64,000 nucleotides of DNA, from assembly GCF_030814115.1 (NCBI RefSeq), contig NZ_JAUSUP010000003.1:158838-222837 (forward strand), given 5' to 3'. The position numbers were made by a program, and so were the translations under genes. Below, in pieces: positions 23,452 through 32,000 of this stretch. The notes beneath the pieces are model-generated. The model did not search any database and was not told where the DNA came from. It saw nothing but the letters and a program-made list of their open reading frames with translations. The stretch is from Alkalibacillus filiformis. GTDB lineage: Bacteria; Bacillota; Bacilli; Bacillales; Alkalibacillaceae. Positions within the stretch are counted from its first letter, which is position 1. Each line of letters starts with the position of its first letter.

Positions 23452-24210
23452 ATGGGGATTGTAATAGATCGTCAACTTGTTGATGATATTCCAATATTAA
23501 TGATACATGAACAAGATACACAAGCAGCACCACTACCAGTTGTTATCTATTTTCATGGGTTCACAAGTGCGAAGGAGCAAAACTTGCCAATTGCTTATTT
23601 ATTAGCTAATCAAGGTTATCGTGTCATTCTTCCTGAAGCTCTTCATCATGGTGAAAGAAGAGGAGATATAACTGATGATGACATTCAGTTTGCTTTTTGG
23701 AAGATTGTACAGCACAACCTAGTTGATATGCATAAATTAATGAACTGGTTAACACAAAGTGGCTTGTTAGAAGCTGGACGATTAGGAGTTGCTGGAACAA
23801 GTATGGGTGGAATTACAACAGCAGCTGCTCTAACGCAGTTTGAACAAGTAAAAGTAACAGGTCTTATGATGGGATCAGCTAAGCTTCAGTATATGGCTCA
23901 TTATTTACTAAAAGGAATTGAGCAACAAGGGATTGAGTTACCATACACTGGTGAGGAAATTACAGCACAAATAGATGAACTAAGTAAAATCGACTTATCT
24001 CAACAAATAGAAGTCATTAATGGACGTCCAATTTTAATATGGCACGGAGAAGAAGATCGTGTTGTACCTTTTGACCATGCTGTTGATTTTTATGAACAGC
24101 TGGAGCGAAACGGTGAAAACGTGAAATTCATTAGCGAAAAAGGTCGTGACCATAAAGTGAGTCGTGAAGGTATGATTGAATTGACAAATTGGATAAAAAC
24201 TTATTTATAA
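23452..24210 (+). CDS. yitV: Alpha/beta-hydrolase esterase
   Basis: A 252-residue serine hydrolase. The oxyanion region is YFHGFTSAKEQNL, the nucleophile elbow is GTSMGG (about residue 118), the acid lies in WHGEEDRVVPF and the histidine in GRDHKVS. The pattern EALHHGERRGD near residue 65 is shared with YitV esterases. A GGGAGG ribosome site precedes the ATG. Substrate is unknown. The gene precedes yitW as in B. subtilis. Confidence 0.85.
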   Translation: MGIVIDRQLVDDIPILMIHEQDTQAAPLPVVIYFHGFTSAKEQNLPIAYLLANQGYRVILPEALHHGERRGDITDDDIQFAFWKIVQHNLVDMHKLMNWLTQSGLLEAGRLGVAGTSMGGITTAAALTQFEQVKVTGLMMGSAKLQYMAHYLLKGIEQQGIELPYTGEEITAQIDELSKIDLSQQIEVINGRPILIWHGEEDRVVPFDHAVDFYEQLERNGENVKFISEKGRDHKVSREGMIELTNWIKTYL

Positions 24211-24284
24211 TTCGTTTATTTTACTTTAAAATTAAGTACAATCATGTTTATAATAAAGTAAGAACGTTTGAAGGAGGACTATGC

Positions 24285-24596
24285 ATGGATCAGGCATTAG
24301 AAGAGAATCTGTGGGGTGCTGTTGAAAATGTTATTGACCCTGAGCTAGGGATTGATATTGTAAACTTAGGGCTTGTTTATAATATCGATTTAGATGATGA
24401 AGGTATAGCGACAGTAACAATGACATTAACGGCGATGGGTTGTCCACTTGCGGCAACAATTGAATCAGATGTTAAAAATGCACTTTCAGATATACCTGAA
24501 GTTGATGATGTAGAAGTTAATATCGTATGGAATCCACCATGGACGAAAGATCGTATGTCTCGTTATGCGAAAATTGCACTTGGTATTCCAGACTAA
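24285..24596 (+). CDS. yitW: DUF59/MIP18 family protein (SufT-like)
   Basis: A 103-residue protein of the MIP18/SufT family, linked to iron-sulfur protein maturation. It has NVIDPELGIDIVNLGLVY at the start, the conserved cysteine in TAMGCPLA, and ends NPPWTKDRMSRYAKIALG. The ATG at 24285 follows AAGGAGG; longer in-frame versions from 24189 lack a ribosome site. It is 74 nt downstream of yitV and ends before a strong terminator. Confidence 0.9.
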   Translation: MDQALEENLWGAVENVIDPELGIDIVNLGLVYNIDLDDEGIATVTMTLTAMGCPLAATIESDVKNALSDIPEVDDVEVNIVWNPPWTKDRMSRYAKIALGIPD

Positions 24597-24603
24597 AACT
24601 AAT

Positions 24604-24644
24604 AAAAAGACCGACTGTGATTTTTAAACACAGTCGGTCTTTTT
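24604..24644. terminator. Bidirectional terminator between yitW and uppP
   Basis: A 16-bp perfect stem AAAAAGACCGACTGTG/CACAGTCGGTCTTTTT has A/T runs on both flanks and serves both convergent genes. Confidence 0.92.
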
Positions 24645-24649
24645 ATTTA

Positions 24650-25462
24650 TTATAAGAAAATAACAACTAATGCCCCTATTGCCATACAATAATAAGCGAA
24701 GTATTTCAATTTGCCAGCTGTCATAATGTTAATAAATAGTAATAACGCAAAGTATGATGCGATTATTGTTGCCCCTAGTGCAATTAGATATAAAACGAAC
24801 TGGTTAGATAATTCTGGAGTACTTAAAACGTCACTAACAGCAAAAACCATCGTTCCTATACTGACTGGTATATACATAAGGAAAGAAAACTTTAAAGCAC
24901 TACGTCTGTTAAAGCCGACTAACATAGCAGCCACAATCGTTGCACCAGACCTACTAATTCCAGGAATTAATGCGAGTGATTGGGCAAAACCGACGATTAC
25001 AGCATCTGTTAATGTAATTTCGGCATCCCCTTTATACCCTTTCAAATTTCGAATAATCCACAATGCAATAGCTGTTAAAATCAAAGTGACTCCAACGATT
25101 TTCACATGTTCAGAAATTCCGCCAATTGTATCGTTGAACAAAACTCCTATAACTCCAGCTGGAATCGTAGCCATAAACAATAAGAATAGGTAATAAAAAT
25201 CTTGCTGTGTATTTTGCTCTCGCTTTATTAAGTAACGGCTGCCGTTAATCATAAGCTGCCAAATGTCTTCTCGGTAAATAATAATGACAGCAATAAGTGA
25301 TCCGAAGTTAATAAAAGCTTCAAACGTGATGCCCGGGTCGTTCATGTCTAAAAGTTCTCGCAAAATCACTAAATGACCACTTGAGGAAACGGGGATCGGT
25401 TCAGTGAAACCTTGGAATAACCCTAAAAATAAATACCTTAACACTTCAACTAACTCATTCAT
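24650..25462 (-). CDS. uppP: Undecaprenyl-diphosphate phosphatase (BacA/UppP)
   Basis: An integral membrane phosphatase that recycles undecaprenyl pyrophosphate to the carrier lipid for cell-wall synthesis; overproduction confers bacitracin resistance. The 270-residue product has the two catalytic repeats: GFTEPIPVSSSGHL near the start and PGISRSGAT in the middle. About eight membrane segments are visible. The ATG at 25462 is chosen for the family start; its AAGGAGG site is 12 nt away, slightly far. The frame is open upstream but carries no ribosome site there. Confidence 0.9.
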   Translation of the reverse strand: MNELVEVLRYLFLGLFQGFTEPIPVSSSGHLVILRELLDMNDPGITFEAFINFGSLIAVIIIYREDIWQLMINGSRYLIKREQNTQQDFYYLFLLFMATIPAGVIGVLFNDTIGGISEHVKIVGVTLILTAIALWIIRNLKGYKGDAEITLTDAVIVGFAQSLALIPGISRSGATIVAAMLVGFNRRSALKFSFLMYIPVSIGTMVFAVSDVLSTPELSNQFVLYLIALGATIIASYFALLLFINIMTAGKLKYFAYYCMAIGALVVIFL

Positions 25463-25549
25463 TATAAATGGAATCCTCCTTAAACCTCCGAAACTATGCA
25501 CATGTACTGGGCTTTTTGAATACATTGTACTTAGAAAGGGGAGGTTACA

Positions 25550-25867
25550 TTGGTACATCATTCTAAAGAACACAAACTTGATTTGTGTCAAAACCACCTT
25601 AAACAACATGTTTTAGTTGAAACGACAACAGGCGATCAAATTGAAGGTTATGTCATTGAAGTGGATGATGAGCATGTCCATTTAGTTGTACCGTCACAAC
25701 AAATTCCTCATCTACCTGTTCGTGCTTATGGCGGCTATGGTCCTTATGGAGGTTATTACGGTGGTGGATATGGCCCGTACTATGGCTATCCACCATATGA
25801 ATATGGCCTTAGTCGTTTAATTATTCCTTTAACTTTTGTTGCAGCATTAAGTTTACTGCCTTGGTAG
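25550..25867 (+). CDS. Small protein with Sm-like domain and Gly/Tyr-rich tail
   Basis: A 105-residue protein from a TTG start preceded by AAGGGGAGG. Residues about 15-50 (LVETTTGDQIEGYVIEVDDE and on) resemble the short beta-barrel fold seen in Sm-like and CotO-like proteins. Then come many GGY and GPY repeats (about residues 62-85) and a hydrophobic C-terminus ending ALSLLPW. The Gly/Tyr repeats are typical of spore-coat or surface proteins of bacilli. It is divergent from uppP. Function is not known. Confidence 0.7.
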   Translation: MVHHSKEHKLDLCQNHLKQHVLVETTTGDQIEGYVIEVDDEHVHLVVPSQQIPHLPVRAYGGYGPYGGYYGGGYGPYYGYPPYEYGLSRLIIPLTFVAALSLLPW

Positions 25868-25876
25868 GTGAAAAAA

Positions 25877-25909
25877 GAGGTTGACTTACCCTAATAGGAA
25901 GTCAACCTC
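25877..25909. terminator. Bidirectional terminator
   Basis: An 11-bp perfect stem GAGGTTGACTT/AAGTCAACCTC. It serves the Gly/Tyr-rich gene and, on the minus strand with a T-run, yjzD. Confidence 0.88.
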
Positions 25910-25914
25910 GTTTG

Positions 25915-26094
25915 CTATTCGTTCGGCTTGTCTTTAAGTACGACTTCACTTAAAATTACCGCAACTAAAGTGAATGTAACTGCGATTGCAACAGTACCTG
26001 TAAGATCAAATGAATATCCAGCCATGCTACTGATTACATATACAATCATTGCACTAAGTAAAAAGCTCCAAATAGCTGTCCAAATTAAACGCAT
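25915..26094 (-). CDS. yjzD: DUF2929 family small membrane protein
   Basis: A 59-residue protein with two membrane segments, beginning MRLIWTAIWSFLLSAMIVYV and matching the DUF2929/YjzD family. The ATG at 26094 has GAGG eight bases upstream; a GTG three codons earlier is too close. In B. subtilis yjzD lies near med and fabHA, as here. Function is unknown. Confidence 0.8.
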   Translation of the reverse strand: MRLIWTAIWSFLLSAMIVYVISSMAGYSFDLTGTVAIAVTFTLVAVILSEVVLKDKPNE

Positions 26095-26204
26095 ATTGTT
26101 CACCTCATTTATCTATACATTCCATACTATAGTTTATCAAAGCTCTAAAGAAAAATAAATATAAAAATTTTGGCGAATGTGTCAAACATTTAAGGAGAGT
26201 TTTT

Positions 26205-26492
26205 ATGAGAGTTTTTGTATACCCTTGTTTTGATCAATTTGGGTACCAGCTCGTAAATTATTATTTAAATAGTGGTGTTGAAGTGGTAGGTACTGGATCA
26301 CTTGAGACCGATGATGAAATGTTTTATTTTGCGATGGTAGGACGTAATTCCAACTTCAATTTTGTTGAAGGAGAAGAGGTTGAACAGAGAGAGCCTTTCG
26401 ACCAAGCGTTTTTAATCGGAGAAGATTTTAATGTAAATGCTAAGCAAATTTTTAAGTTATCGACCAATGAAAATAAAAATTCAGACATTTAA
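26205..26492 (+). CDS. Small protein in the position of yjaU/yjaV, unknown
   Basis: A 95-residue acidic protein with a good AAGGAG ribosome site. It begins MRVFVYPCFDQFGYQLVNYY and contains GVEVVGTGSLETDDE, a pattern that could be the first beta-alpha-beta unit of a nucleotide-binding fold. If so, the rest of the domain is missing. It sits between yjzD and med, where B. subtilis has yjaU and yjaV. No family is assigned. Confidence 0.6.
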   Translation: MRVFVYPCFDQFGYQLVNYYLNSGVEVVGTGSLETDDEMFYFAMVGRNSNFNFVEGEEVEQREPFDQAFLIGEDFNVNAKQIFKLSTNENKNSDI

Positions 26493-26566
26493 TTTCTTGC
26501 TATTTTAATGAATTGCCACCACAATAGTTAATAAAAGATGAATTATACGTATCGGGGTGTCCAAGG

Positions 26567-27511
26567 TTGTATAAGTGGCTGTTTTTAATCATGATCACAC
26601 CAATGATTTTATCGAGTTGTGGTTACTTTAATAGTGGACAACTTAATAATGTTGGGCTTTTATTAGAAGGTACAATTCACGATGAAACGTGGGGACGTGG
26701 TGCATACTTAGGTAGTTTAAATATAAAAGAAGAGCAAAATGTCAGTGCCTTATTGCGAGAGAATATCGATACTCATCGAGAAGCGGAAGAGGCTGTTCAA
26801 GACTTTGCTAGTCAAGGTGTAAATTTAGTGTTTGGACATGGAGAGAATTTTGGTCGAATGTTTGAACAGATGAACGAGTATCATCCTGATATTCAATTCA
26901 TTTATTTTAATGGTCAAATCTTTGATCGTAATATTACGAGTGTTAATTTTGATGGCTATCATATGGGTTTTTTCTCAGGAATGTTGGCAGCAGAAATGAC
27001 TGAAACGAATCAAATTGGTGTCATTGCAGCCTACCATCATCAAGATGAAGTGCAAGGATTTTATGAAGGAATCCAAGCAGTCGATTCCTCGATTAATACG
27101 ATTATTAATTCTGTCAATAGTTGGCATGATCAACAACGAGCGATGATGATGTTTGATCAATTGTTGGATCAAGGTATTGATGTCATTTATCCAGCTGGTG
27201 ATGGGTTTAATGTACCAGTTATTCGTGCAGCTGAACAACATGGCATATATGCAATCGGTTATATTCATGATCAATATGATGTGGCACCTGAGACAGTTAT
27301 AACTAGCACCGTCCAAGAGGTTGAAGGTTTGTATTCGGAAATTGCTCAAATGTATAACGAAGGAACGCTTCCTTCTGGGATTATGAATATTTCGTTTGAC
27401 CAAGAGTATATCTACTTAGGGGAATATGGTGACGACGTTCCAATACATTTAGCGGCTCATATTGATGAGATGATTGAACAGTATATAGACACTGGAAGAT
27501 TACCACAATAA
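26567..27511 (+). CDS. med: BMP-family lipoprotein, ComK regulator Med homologue
   Basis: A 314-residue substrate-binding-type lipoprotein with lipobox ILSSC near residue 18. It has the BMP/Med fold signals NVGLLLEGTIHDETWGRGAY, GHGENFGRMFEQM, and VIYPAGDGFNVPVI. In B. subtilis Med raises comK expression and is followed by comZ; no comZ was found here between this gene and fabH. The start is the TTG at 26567, eight bases after GGGGTG. The position just before fabH matches B. subtilis med. Confidence 0.85.
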   Translation: MYKWLFLIMITPMILSSCGYFNSGQLNNVGLLLEGTIHDETWGRGAYLGSLNIKEEQNVSALLRENIDTHREAEEAVQDFASQGVNLVFGHGENFGRMFEQMNEYHPDIQFIYFNGQIFDRNITSVNFDGYHMGFFSGMLAAEMTETNQIGVIAAYHHQDEVQGFYEGIQAVDSSINTIINSVNSWHDQQRAMMMFDQLLDQGIDVIYPAGDGFNVPVIRAAEQHGIYAIGYIHDQYDVAPETVITSTVQEVEGLYSEIAQMYNEGTLPSGIMNISFDQEYIYLGEYGDDVPIHLAAHIDEMIEQYIDTGRLPQ

Positions 27512-27559
27512 TATTTTTTGCCATTTAGAAGAAAGTTATCTTTTAAATGGATTTATTTT

Positions 27560-27588
27560 TTGGTAAAATTAGAACCAGGTCATAATAT
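27560..27588 (+). promoter_or_regulatory. fabH promoter with FapR box
   Basis: TTGGTA (27560-27565), 17 bp, TAATAT (27583-27588) form the promoter. ATTAGAACCAGGTCATAAT at 27568-27586 matches the FapR consensus ATTAGTACCWGGTACTAAT at 16 of 19 positions and lies over the spacer. FapR represses fatty-acid synthesis genes and is released by malonyl-CoA. Confidence 0.8.
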
Positions 27589-27623
27589 ATGATTATATAA
27601 GTTAATCGTTAGGAGATGACAGA

Positions 27624-28562
27624 ATGAAAGCAGGTTTAATTGGTACTGGACATTATGTACCAGAAAAAGTTGTCACAAATCATGATTTAGAGAAGATTGT
27701 TGATACATCGGATGAATGGATTCGTACAAGAACTGGCATTGAGGAAAGAAGAATTGCCTCTGATGATATGAATACATCTGATATGGCATACGAAGCAGCG
27801 CGTGAAGCGTTAAATGAGGCTAATTTAAAAGCAGAAGAACTTGATATGATTTTAGTAGCTACAGTAACTTCTGATATGGGATTCCCTTCTGTAGCAAGTC
27901 AATTACAAGAACGTCTAGGTGCAAGACAAATTGCAGCAATGGATATTAGTGCTGCGTGTTCCGGGTTTATTTATGGCATTGTTACAGCTAAGCAGTTCAT
28001 TGAAGCTGGAGTTCACGAGAATATTTTAGTGATTGGAGTGGAAAAACTATCTAAAATCACAAATTGGTCTGATCGTAATACAGCAGTATTGTTTGGTGAT
28101 GGTGCTGGAGCCGCTGTTGTATCTAATGTGTCTGAAGGAAAAGGAATTTTGTCACATGAGTTAGGAGCAGACGGAACAGGGATTCCTTACTTGCATCAGA
28201 CAGATGAAGATCATATTTATATGAATGGTCGCGAAGTATTCAAATTTGCTGTTCGTCAAATGGGTGAATCATCACTTAATGTTGTTCATAAAGCAGGTTT
28301 AACGAAAGATGATGTTGACTATTTGGTTCCACACCAAGCGAATATTCGCATTATGGAAGCAGCGAGAGAAAAGTTAGAAATACCGCTAGAGAAAATGTCA
28401 AAATCGGTTGATCGATATGGCAATACGTCAGCGGCATCAATCCCAATCGCATTGTCAGAAGATGTTAAAGCAGGTAGCATAAAAGAGGACGATGTCGTTG
28501 TGTTAGTCGGCTTTGGTGGCGGTCTAACTTGGGGTGCGGTTGCTTTAAAATGGGGTAAATAA
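27624..28562 (+). CDS. fabH: 3-oxoacyl-ACP synthase III (FabH)
   Basis: The enzyme starting fatty-acid synthesis by condensing acyl-CoA with malonyl-ACP. The 312-residue product shows the FabH triad: cysteine in DISAACSGF (about residue 113), histidine in VPHQANIRI and asparagine in RYGNTSAAS. It begins [18 protein letters not shown] and ends [16 protein letters not shown], both typical. The product follows an AGGAGATG ribosome site. It is 29 nt before fabF and lies behind a FapR box. Confidence 0.95.
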   Translation: MKAGLIGTGHYVPEKVVTNHDLEKIVDTSDEWIRTRTGIEERRIASDDMNTSDMAYEAAREALNEANLKAEELDMILVATVTSDMGFPSVASQLQERLGARQIAAMDISAACSGFIYGIVTAKQFIEAGVHENILVIGVEKLSKITNWSDRNTAVLFGDGAGAAVVSNVSEGKGILSHELGADGTGIPYLHQTDEDHIYMNGREVFKFAVRQMGESSLNVVHKAGLTKDDVDYLVPHQANIRIMEAAREKLEIPLEKMSKSVDRYGNTSAASIPIALSEDVKAGSIKEDDVVVLVGFGGGLTWGAVALKWGK

Positions 28563-28591
28563 AAGTATGAGGACTTTAGGAGGTTAAGGAA

Positions 28592-29830
28592 ATGTCAAAA
28601 AGACGAGTGGTCGTAACAGGTATAGGAGCTGTGTCTCCAGTTGGTAATGATGTTGAAACAATTTGGAACAATTTACTTGCAGGTCATGTTGGAATCGATA
28701 CAGTAACTAAAGTGAATCCAGATGAATTTCCGGCGAAAATTGCAGCAGAAGTTAAGGATTTTGACCCTTCATTATATATGGATAAACGAGAAGCAAAACG
28801 AATGGATCTATTTACACAGTATGCTGTAGCTGCTTCTAAAATGGCGTTGGATGACGCTAAACTTGAGATTGATGAAACATTAGCACCTAAAGCTGGTGTT
28901 TGGATCGGTTCTGGTATTGGTGGGTTGTCAACGTATGAGGAGCAGTTTAGAAAGTTTATGGAAAAAGGGCAGCGTCGTGTTAGTCCGTTTTTCGTACCGA
29001 TGATGATTCCAGATATGGCTTCTGGTCAAGTTTCAATTATTTTTGGAGCAAAAGGAATCAACTCTTGTACAGTTACAGCATGTGCTTCAGGAACTAATTC
29101 AATTGGTGATGCGTACAAAGTAATCGAACGTGGCGATGCCGATGTTATGATTACAGGTGGTACTGAAGCGCCAATAAATAATATGTCTTTTGCAGGTTTT
29201 TCTAGTGCGAAGGCTTTAACGACAAATGAAGACCCGAAAAAAGCAAGTCGTCCGTTTGATCAAGACCGTGACGGATTTGTTATGGGTGAAGGTGCAGGAA
29301 TCGTCATTCTTGAATCACTCGAATCAGCGCAAAAGCGTGGTGCGAACATTTACGCTGAAGTTGTCGGTTATGGTTCAACAGGTGATGCCCATCATATTAC
29401 AGCTCCAGCACCAGAAGGCGAAGGAGCTGCTCGTGCAATGGAACAAGCACTTGGTGATGCAGAAATGACTGGTGAAGACATTCAGTATATTAACGCACAT
29501 GGTACGAGTACAGAGTTAAATGACCCGTATGAAACAACGGCTGTTAAAACAGTCTTTAAAGATCATGCCTATAACTTGGCTATGAGCTCAACGAAATCAA
29601 TGACAGGTCACTTATTAGGAGCTGCTGGTGGTTTAGAAGCAATTGTGACGGTCTTATCAATAAAAAATAATATCATGCCACCGACAGTGAACTATGAAAC
29701 ACCTGATGAGGGCTGTGATTTAGATTATGTGCCTAATGAAAAGCGTGAAGCAGAAATTACGGCTGCCATGTCGAACTCTTTAGGCTTTGGTGGTCACAAC
29801 GCTTCGTTAGTCTTTAAAGAATATAAATAA
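28592..29830 (+). CDS. fabF: 3-oxoacyl-ACP synthase II (FabF)
   Basis: The elongating ketoacyl-ACP synthase of fatty-acid synthesis, 412 residues. It has the cysteine in [11 protein letters not shown], histidines in NAHGTST and [12 protein letters not shown], and the C-terminal [11 protein letters not shown]. An AGGAGG site precedes the ATG. It is co-transcribed with fabH, sharing the FapR-controlled promoter, and ends at a strong terminator. Confidence 0.95.
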   Translation: MSKRRVVVTGIGAVSPVGNDVETIWNNLLAGHVGIDTVTKVNPDEFPAKIAAEVKDFDPSLYMDKREAKRMDLFTQYAVAASKMALDDAKLEIDETLAPKAGVWIGSGIGGLSTYEEQFRKFMEKGQRRVSPFFVPMMIPDMASGQVSIIFGAKGINSCTVTACASGTNSIGDAYKVIERGDADVMITGGTEAPINNMSFAGFSSAKALTTNEDPKKASRPFDQDRDGFVMGEGAGIVILESLESAQKRGANIYAEVVGYGSTGDAHHITAPAPEGEGAARAMEQALGDAEMTGEDIQYINAHGTSTELNDPYETTAVKTVFKDHAYNLAMSSTKSMTGHLLGAAGGLEAIVTVLSIKNNIMPPTVNYETPDEGCDLDYVPNEKREAEITAAMSNSLGFGGHNASLVFKEYK

Positions 29831-29832
29831 CA

Positions 29833-29868
29833 AAAAGGTTGAATCGGCTTATGCTGATTCAACCTTTT
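29833..29868 (+). terminator. Terminator of fabHF
   Basis: A 13-bp stem AAAAGGTTGAATC/GATTCAACCTTTT, extendable by three pairs, starts 3 nt after the fabF stop. Confidence 0.9.
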
Positions 29869-29882
29869 ATTATATTCGATTA

Positions 29883-30989
29883 TTAAATTTCATACTTAGC
29901 AAGTGCTGCATCATCTAGTTCAAATCCTAACCCAGGTTTGTCACTCATGACCAGTTCACCTTGATTATTAGGCTTAACCGTTTCTTTTAAAACAAAGTCA
30001 CGACGTTCATTCGTCCATGAAGGAGGATCATATGGGAATTCAATATAAGGACAATCACTTATAGCAACACTTAAATGTAAATTCGCTAATAACCCAATGC
30101 CATTACTCCACGTGTGAGGTGAGAAGATATGTCCACTGCCTTGGACTAATTCACCAATTTTCTTCACTTGAGTAAGGCCTCCAGCTAGTGCGACATCAGG
30201 TTGATAAACATCAAGTGATCCATAATCAGTCATTTCTCTAAAGTCATGCCATCTTCTGTTCATCTCTCCACCAGCAATTCTTATAGAAGTTAATTCTCTA
30301 AGCTTTGCCATTCCTTTAAAATCGTGGGCAGGAAGCGGCTCTTCTAACCAAAAAACATTAAGATTTTCAAGTTCTTTAGCAACTTGTAATGCCATTTTTA
30401 AATCCCAAGTGCGCTCGGTATCCCAAGGCATTTTCCAACCTTGGTTAGCATCAACCATAATTTCAATTTTGTTACCGACTTGTTTTCGTATTTCTTCAAT
30501 TACTTTAATGTCATCACGTACGTCCTCATGGTGAAAACGAATTTTCATCGCTTCAAATCCTTCATCAATAAGCTTCTGTGTACGTTTAGCGCGCTCTTTT
30601 GGTGAAACAATTTCACCGGTTGAAGCATAAGCTTTTATTTTGTCAGATTTAGCACCTAGTAATTTATAGACTGGTTGTCCAGTCGCTTTCCCTATGAGGT
30701 CCCAAAGTGCAAGGTCTAAAGGCCAACAACGTCCATAATGAAAATCAATATTATCTAAAATTTGGTTGTGTCGTTCAATTGCGAAGGGGTCTTGACCAAT
30801 AAACAAATGCTCATGACCTTCAAAACCTTTCATTAAATCTCCTGACCCAATTCCTGTTATTCCTTGATCAGTGTGAACTTTAACGATCGTTGAAAGAAAT
30901 TCTTCTCTCGGTTTCGGATCCCATGCAGCTTTAAATGCTGGATTTAACGGCTTTTTGTAATGCTTTGTTTCAATTGAAGTTATTTTCAT
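29883..30989 (-). CDS. Enolase-superfamily (mandelate racemase type) dehydratase
   Basis: A 368-residue member of the mandelate racemase/muconate lactonizing group, with N-terminal capping and C-terminal barrel domains. Metal ligands are the aspartate in VDANQGW and glutamates in WLEEP and GGEMN. The usual KxK base motif reads KIR (MKIRF, about residue 167), a less common variant. The other base is the histidine in FSPHTWSNGIG. Acid-sugar dehydratases are the closest match, but the substrate cannot be read from sequence. It is divergent from the osmoprotectant transporter with a 301-bp gap. Confidence 0.8.
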   Translation of the reverse strand: MKITSIETKHYKKPLNPAFKAAWDPKPREEFLSTIVKVHTDQGITGIGSGDLMKGFEGHEHLFIGQDPFAIERHNQILDNIDFHYGRCWPLDLALWDLIGKATGQPVYKLLGAKSDKIKAYASTGEIVSPKERAKRTQKLIDEGFEAMKIRFHHEDVRDDIKVIEEIRKQVGNKIEIMVDANQGWKMPWDTERTWDLKMALQVAKELENLNVFWLEEPLPAHDFKGMAKLRELTSIRIAGGEMNRRWHDFREMTDYGSLDVYQPDVALAGGLTQVKKIGELVQGSGHIFSPHTWSNGIGLLANLHLSVAISDCPYIEFPYDPPSWTNERRDFVLKETVKPNNQGELVMSDKPGLGFELDDAALAKYEI

Positions 30990-31290
30990 AATACGCTCCT
31001 TCTAACATATTGTCTTCGAATTAAAGTCTTTAGTTCACATTTTGGATTGTTCGAAACATAACAGACTTCATATGTTTACTCAAAAATGAAAAGATGCGAA
31101 AAATAGGGAATTATAGTCTTTAAACAATGTGATAAGAAAATTAATGATGTTTTTTTCAAAAATACTCATGATAACTCAATTTAACAACCTGGTTTGATGT
31201 TTGTTTAATAAATAAATATTAAGCTATCATAAAAGGCGTGCTAATTTTCAAATAATCATTGGTTGAATGATAAAGGGGGAATTGAGGTCG
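30990..31290. other. Divergent promoter region, enolase-type gene and opu operon
   Basis: A 301-bp AT-rich gap. One promoter for the right-hand operon is visible at 31194-31222. Several T-runs and short dyads occur, but no clear operator. A promoter for the left gene must lie here but was not identified. Confidence 0.5.
31194..31222 (+). promoter_or_regulatory. Possible sigma-A promoter of the osmoprotectant operon
   Basis: TTGATG at 31194-31199, a 17-bp spacer and TATTAA at 31217-31222. Confidence 0.5.
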
Positions 31291-31962
31291 ATGGGGAATT
31301 CAGAGTCAACGTTTTGGCGTGTAATTGATTATTTCCAAAACAATATTGATTGGATTTTGGAATTAACAGTCGAGCACGTAGTCTTAGTTGGTTCAGCGAT
31401 CATTGTTGCGATTTTAATCGGTGTGCCTTTAGGTATATATTTAACGACAAACGAACAATTAGCTAGTACCGTATTAAACATTGCTGGTGTCATTATGACA
31501 ATACCAAGTATTGCGTTATTCGGAATTATGGTTCCGATCTTTGCTGTAATCAATCAAGGAATTGGTTTCGTCCCAGCATTTGTCGCGTTAATACTATACT
31601 CTCAGTTACCTATTATCCGTAATACATACACAGCAATTCATAACGTTAATCCACAGATTCGTGATGCCGCATATGGTGTTGGTATGAATACTTGGCAACG
31701 TTTGTTCAAAGTAGAGATCCCGAATACGATTCCGGTTATTATGGCAGGGATAAGAACTGCGGTCGTATTAAATATCGGAATTGGTGTAATTGCTGCATTT
31801 ATTGGTGCTGGTGGATTAGGTATTTTAATCTCACAAGGTATTACACGTGGTTATCATGAGATGATTATTTCTGGTGCGATTGCGATCTCAATTCTAGGAA
31901 TAACAGCAGATTTATTTTTAAGGTTTTTACAACGTCTGTTAACGCCAAAGGGGATATCTTAA
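31291..31962 (+). CDS. Osmoprotectant ABC transporter permease (OpuCB/YehW type)
   Basis: A 223-residue permease with about six membrane helices. It belongs to the glycine-betaine/carnitine/choline group, shown by VPLGIYLTTNE, IMTIPSIALFGIM, the EAA loop RDAAYGVGMNTWQRLFKVEIP, and FIGAGGLGILISQGI. The ATG at 31291 is chosen over 31267, since GGGGGA lies upstream of it. First gene of a four-gene operon (permease, ATPase, permease, binding protein), the gene order of yehWXYZ. Confidence 0.85.
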   Translation: MGNSESTFWRVIDYFQNNIDWILELTVEHVVLVGSAIIVAILIGVPLGIYLTTNEQLASTVLNIAGVIMTIPSIALFGIMVPIFAVINQGIGFVPAFVALILYSQLPIIRNTYTAIHNVNPQIRDAAYGVGMNTWQRLFKVEIPNTIPVIMAGIRTAVVLNIGIGVIAAFIGAGGLGILISQGITRGYHEMIISGAIAISILGITADLFLRFLQRLLTPKGIS

Positions 31963-32000
31963 TCTATTAGGTGATTAATATGAAAAGGGGTTGAACGGTT

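Noticed and set aside
24711..25193. 160-codon open frame on the plus strand
   Set aside because: It is antisense to uppP, composition follows from the reverse of a membrane gene, and no ribosome site is present.
26975..27403. 142-codon minus-strand frame
   Set aside because: Antisense to med, with no ribosome site.
27512..27623. comZ downstream of med
   Set aside because: The gap to fabH is only about 110 bp and has no suitable frame.
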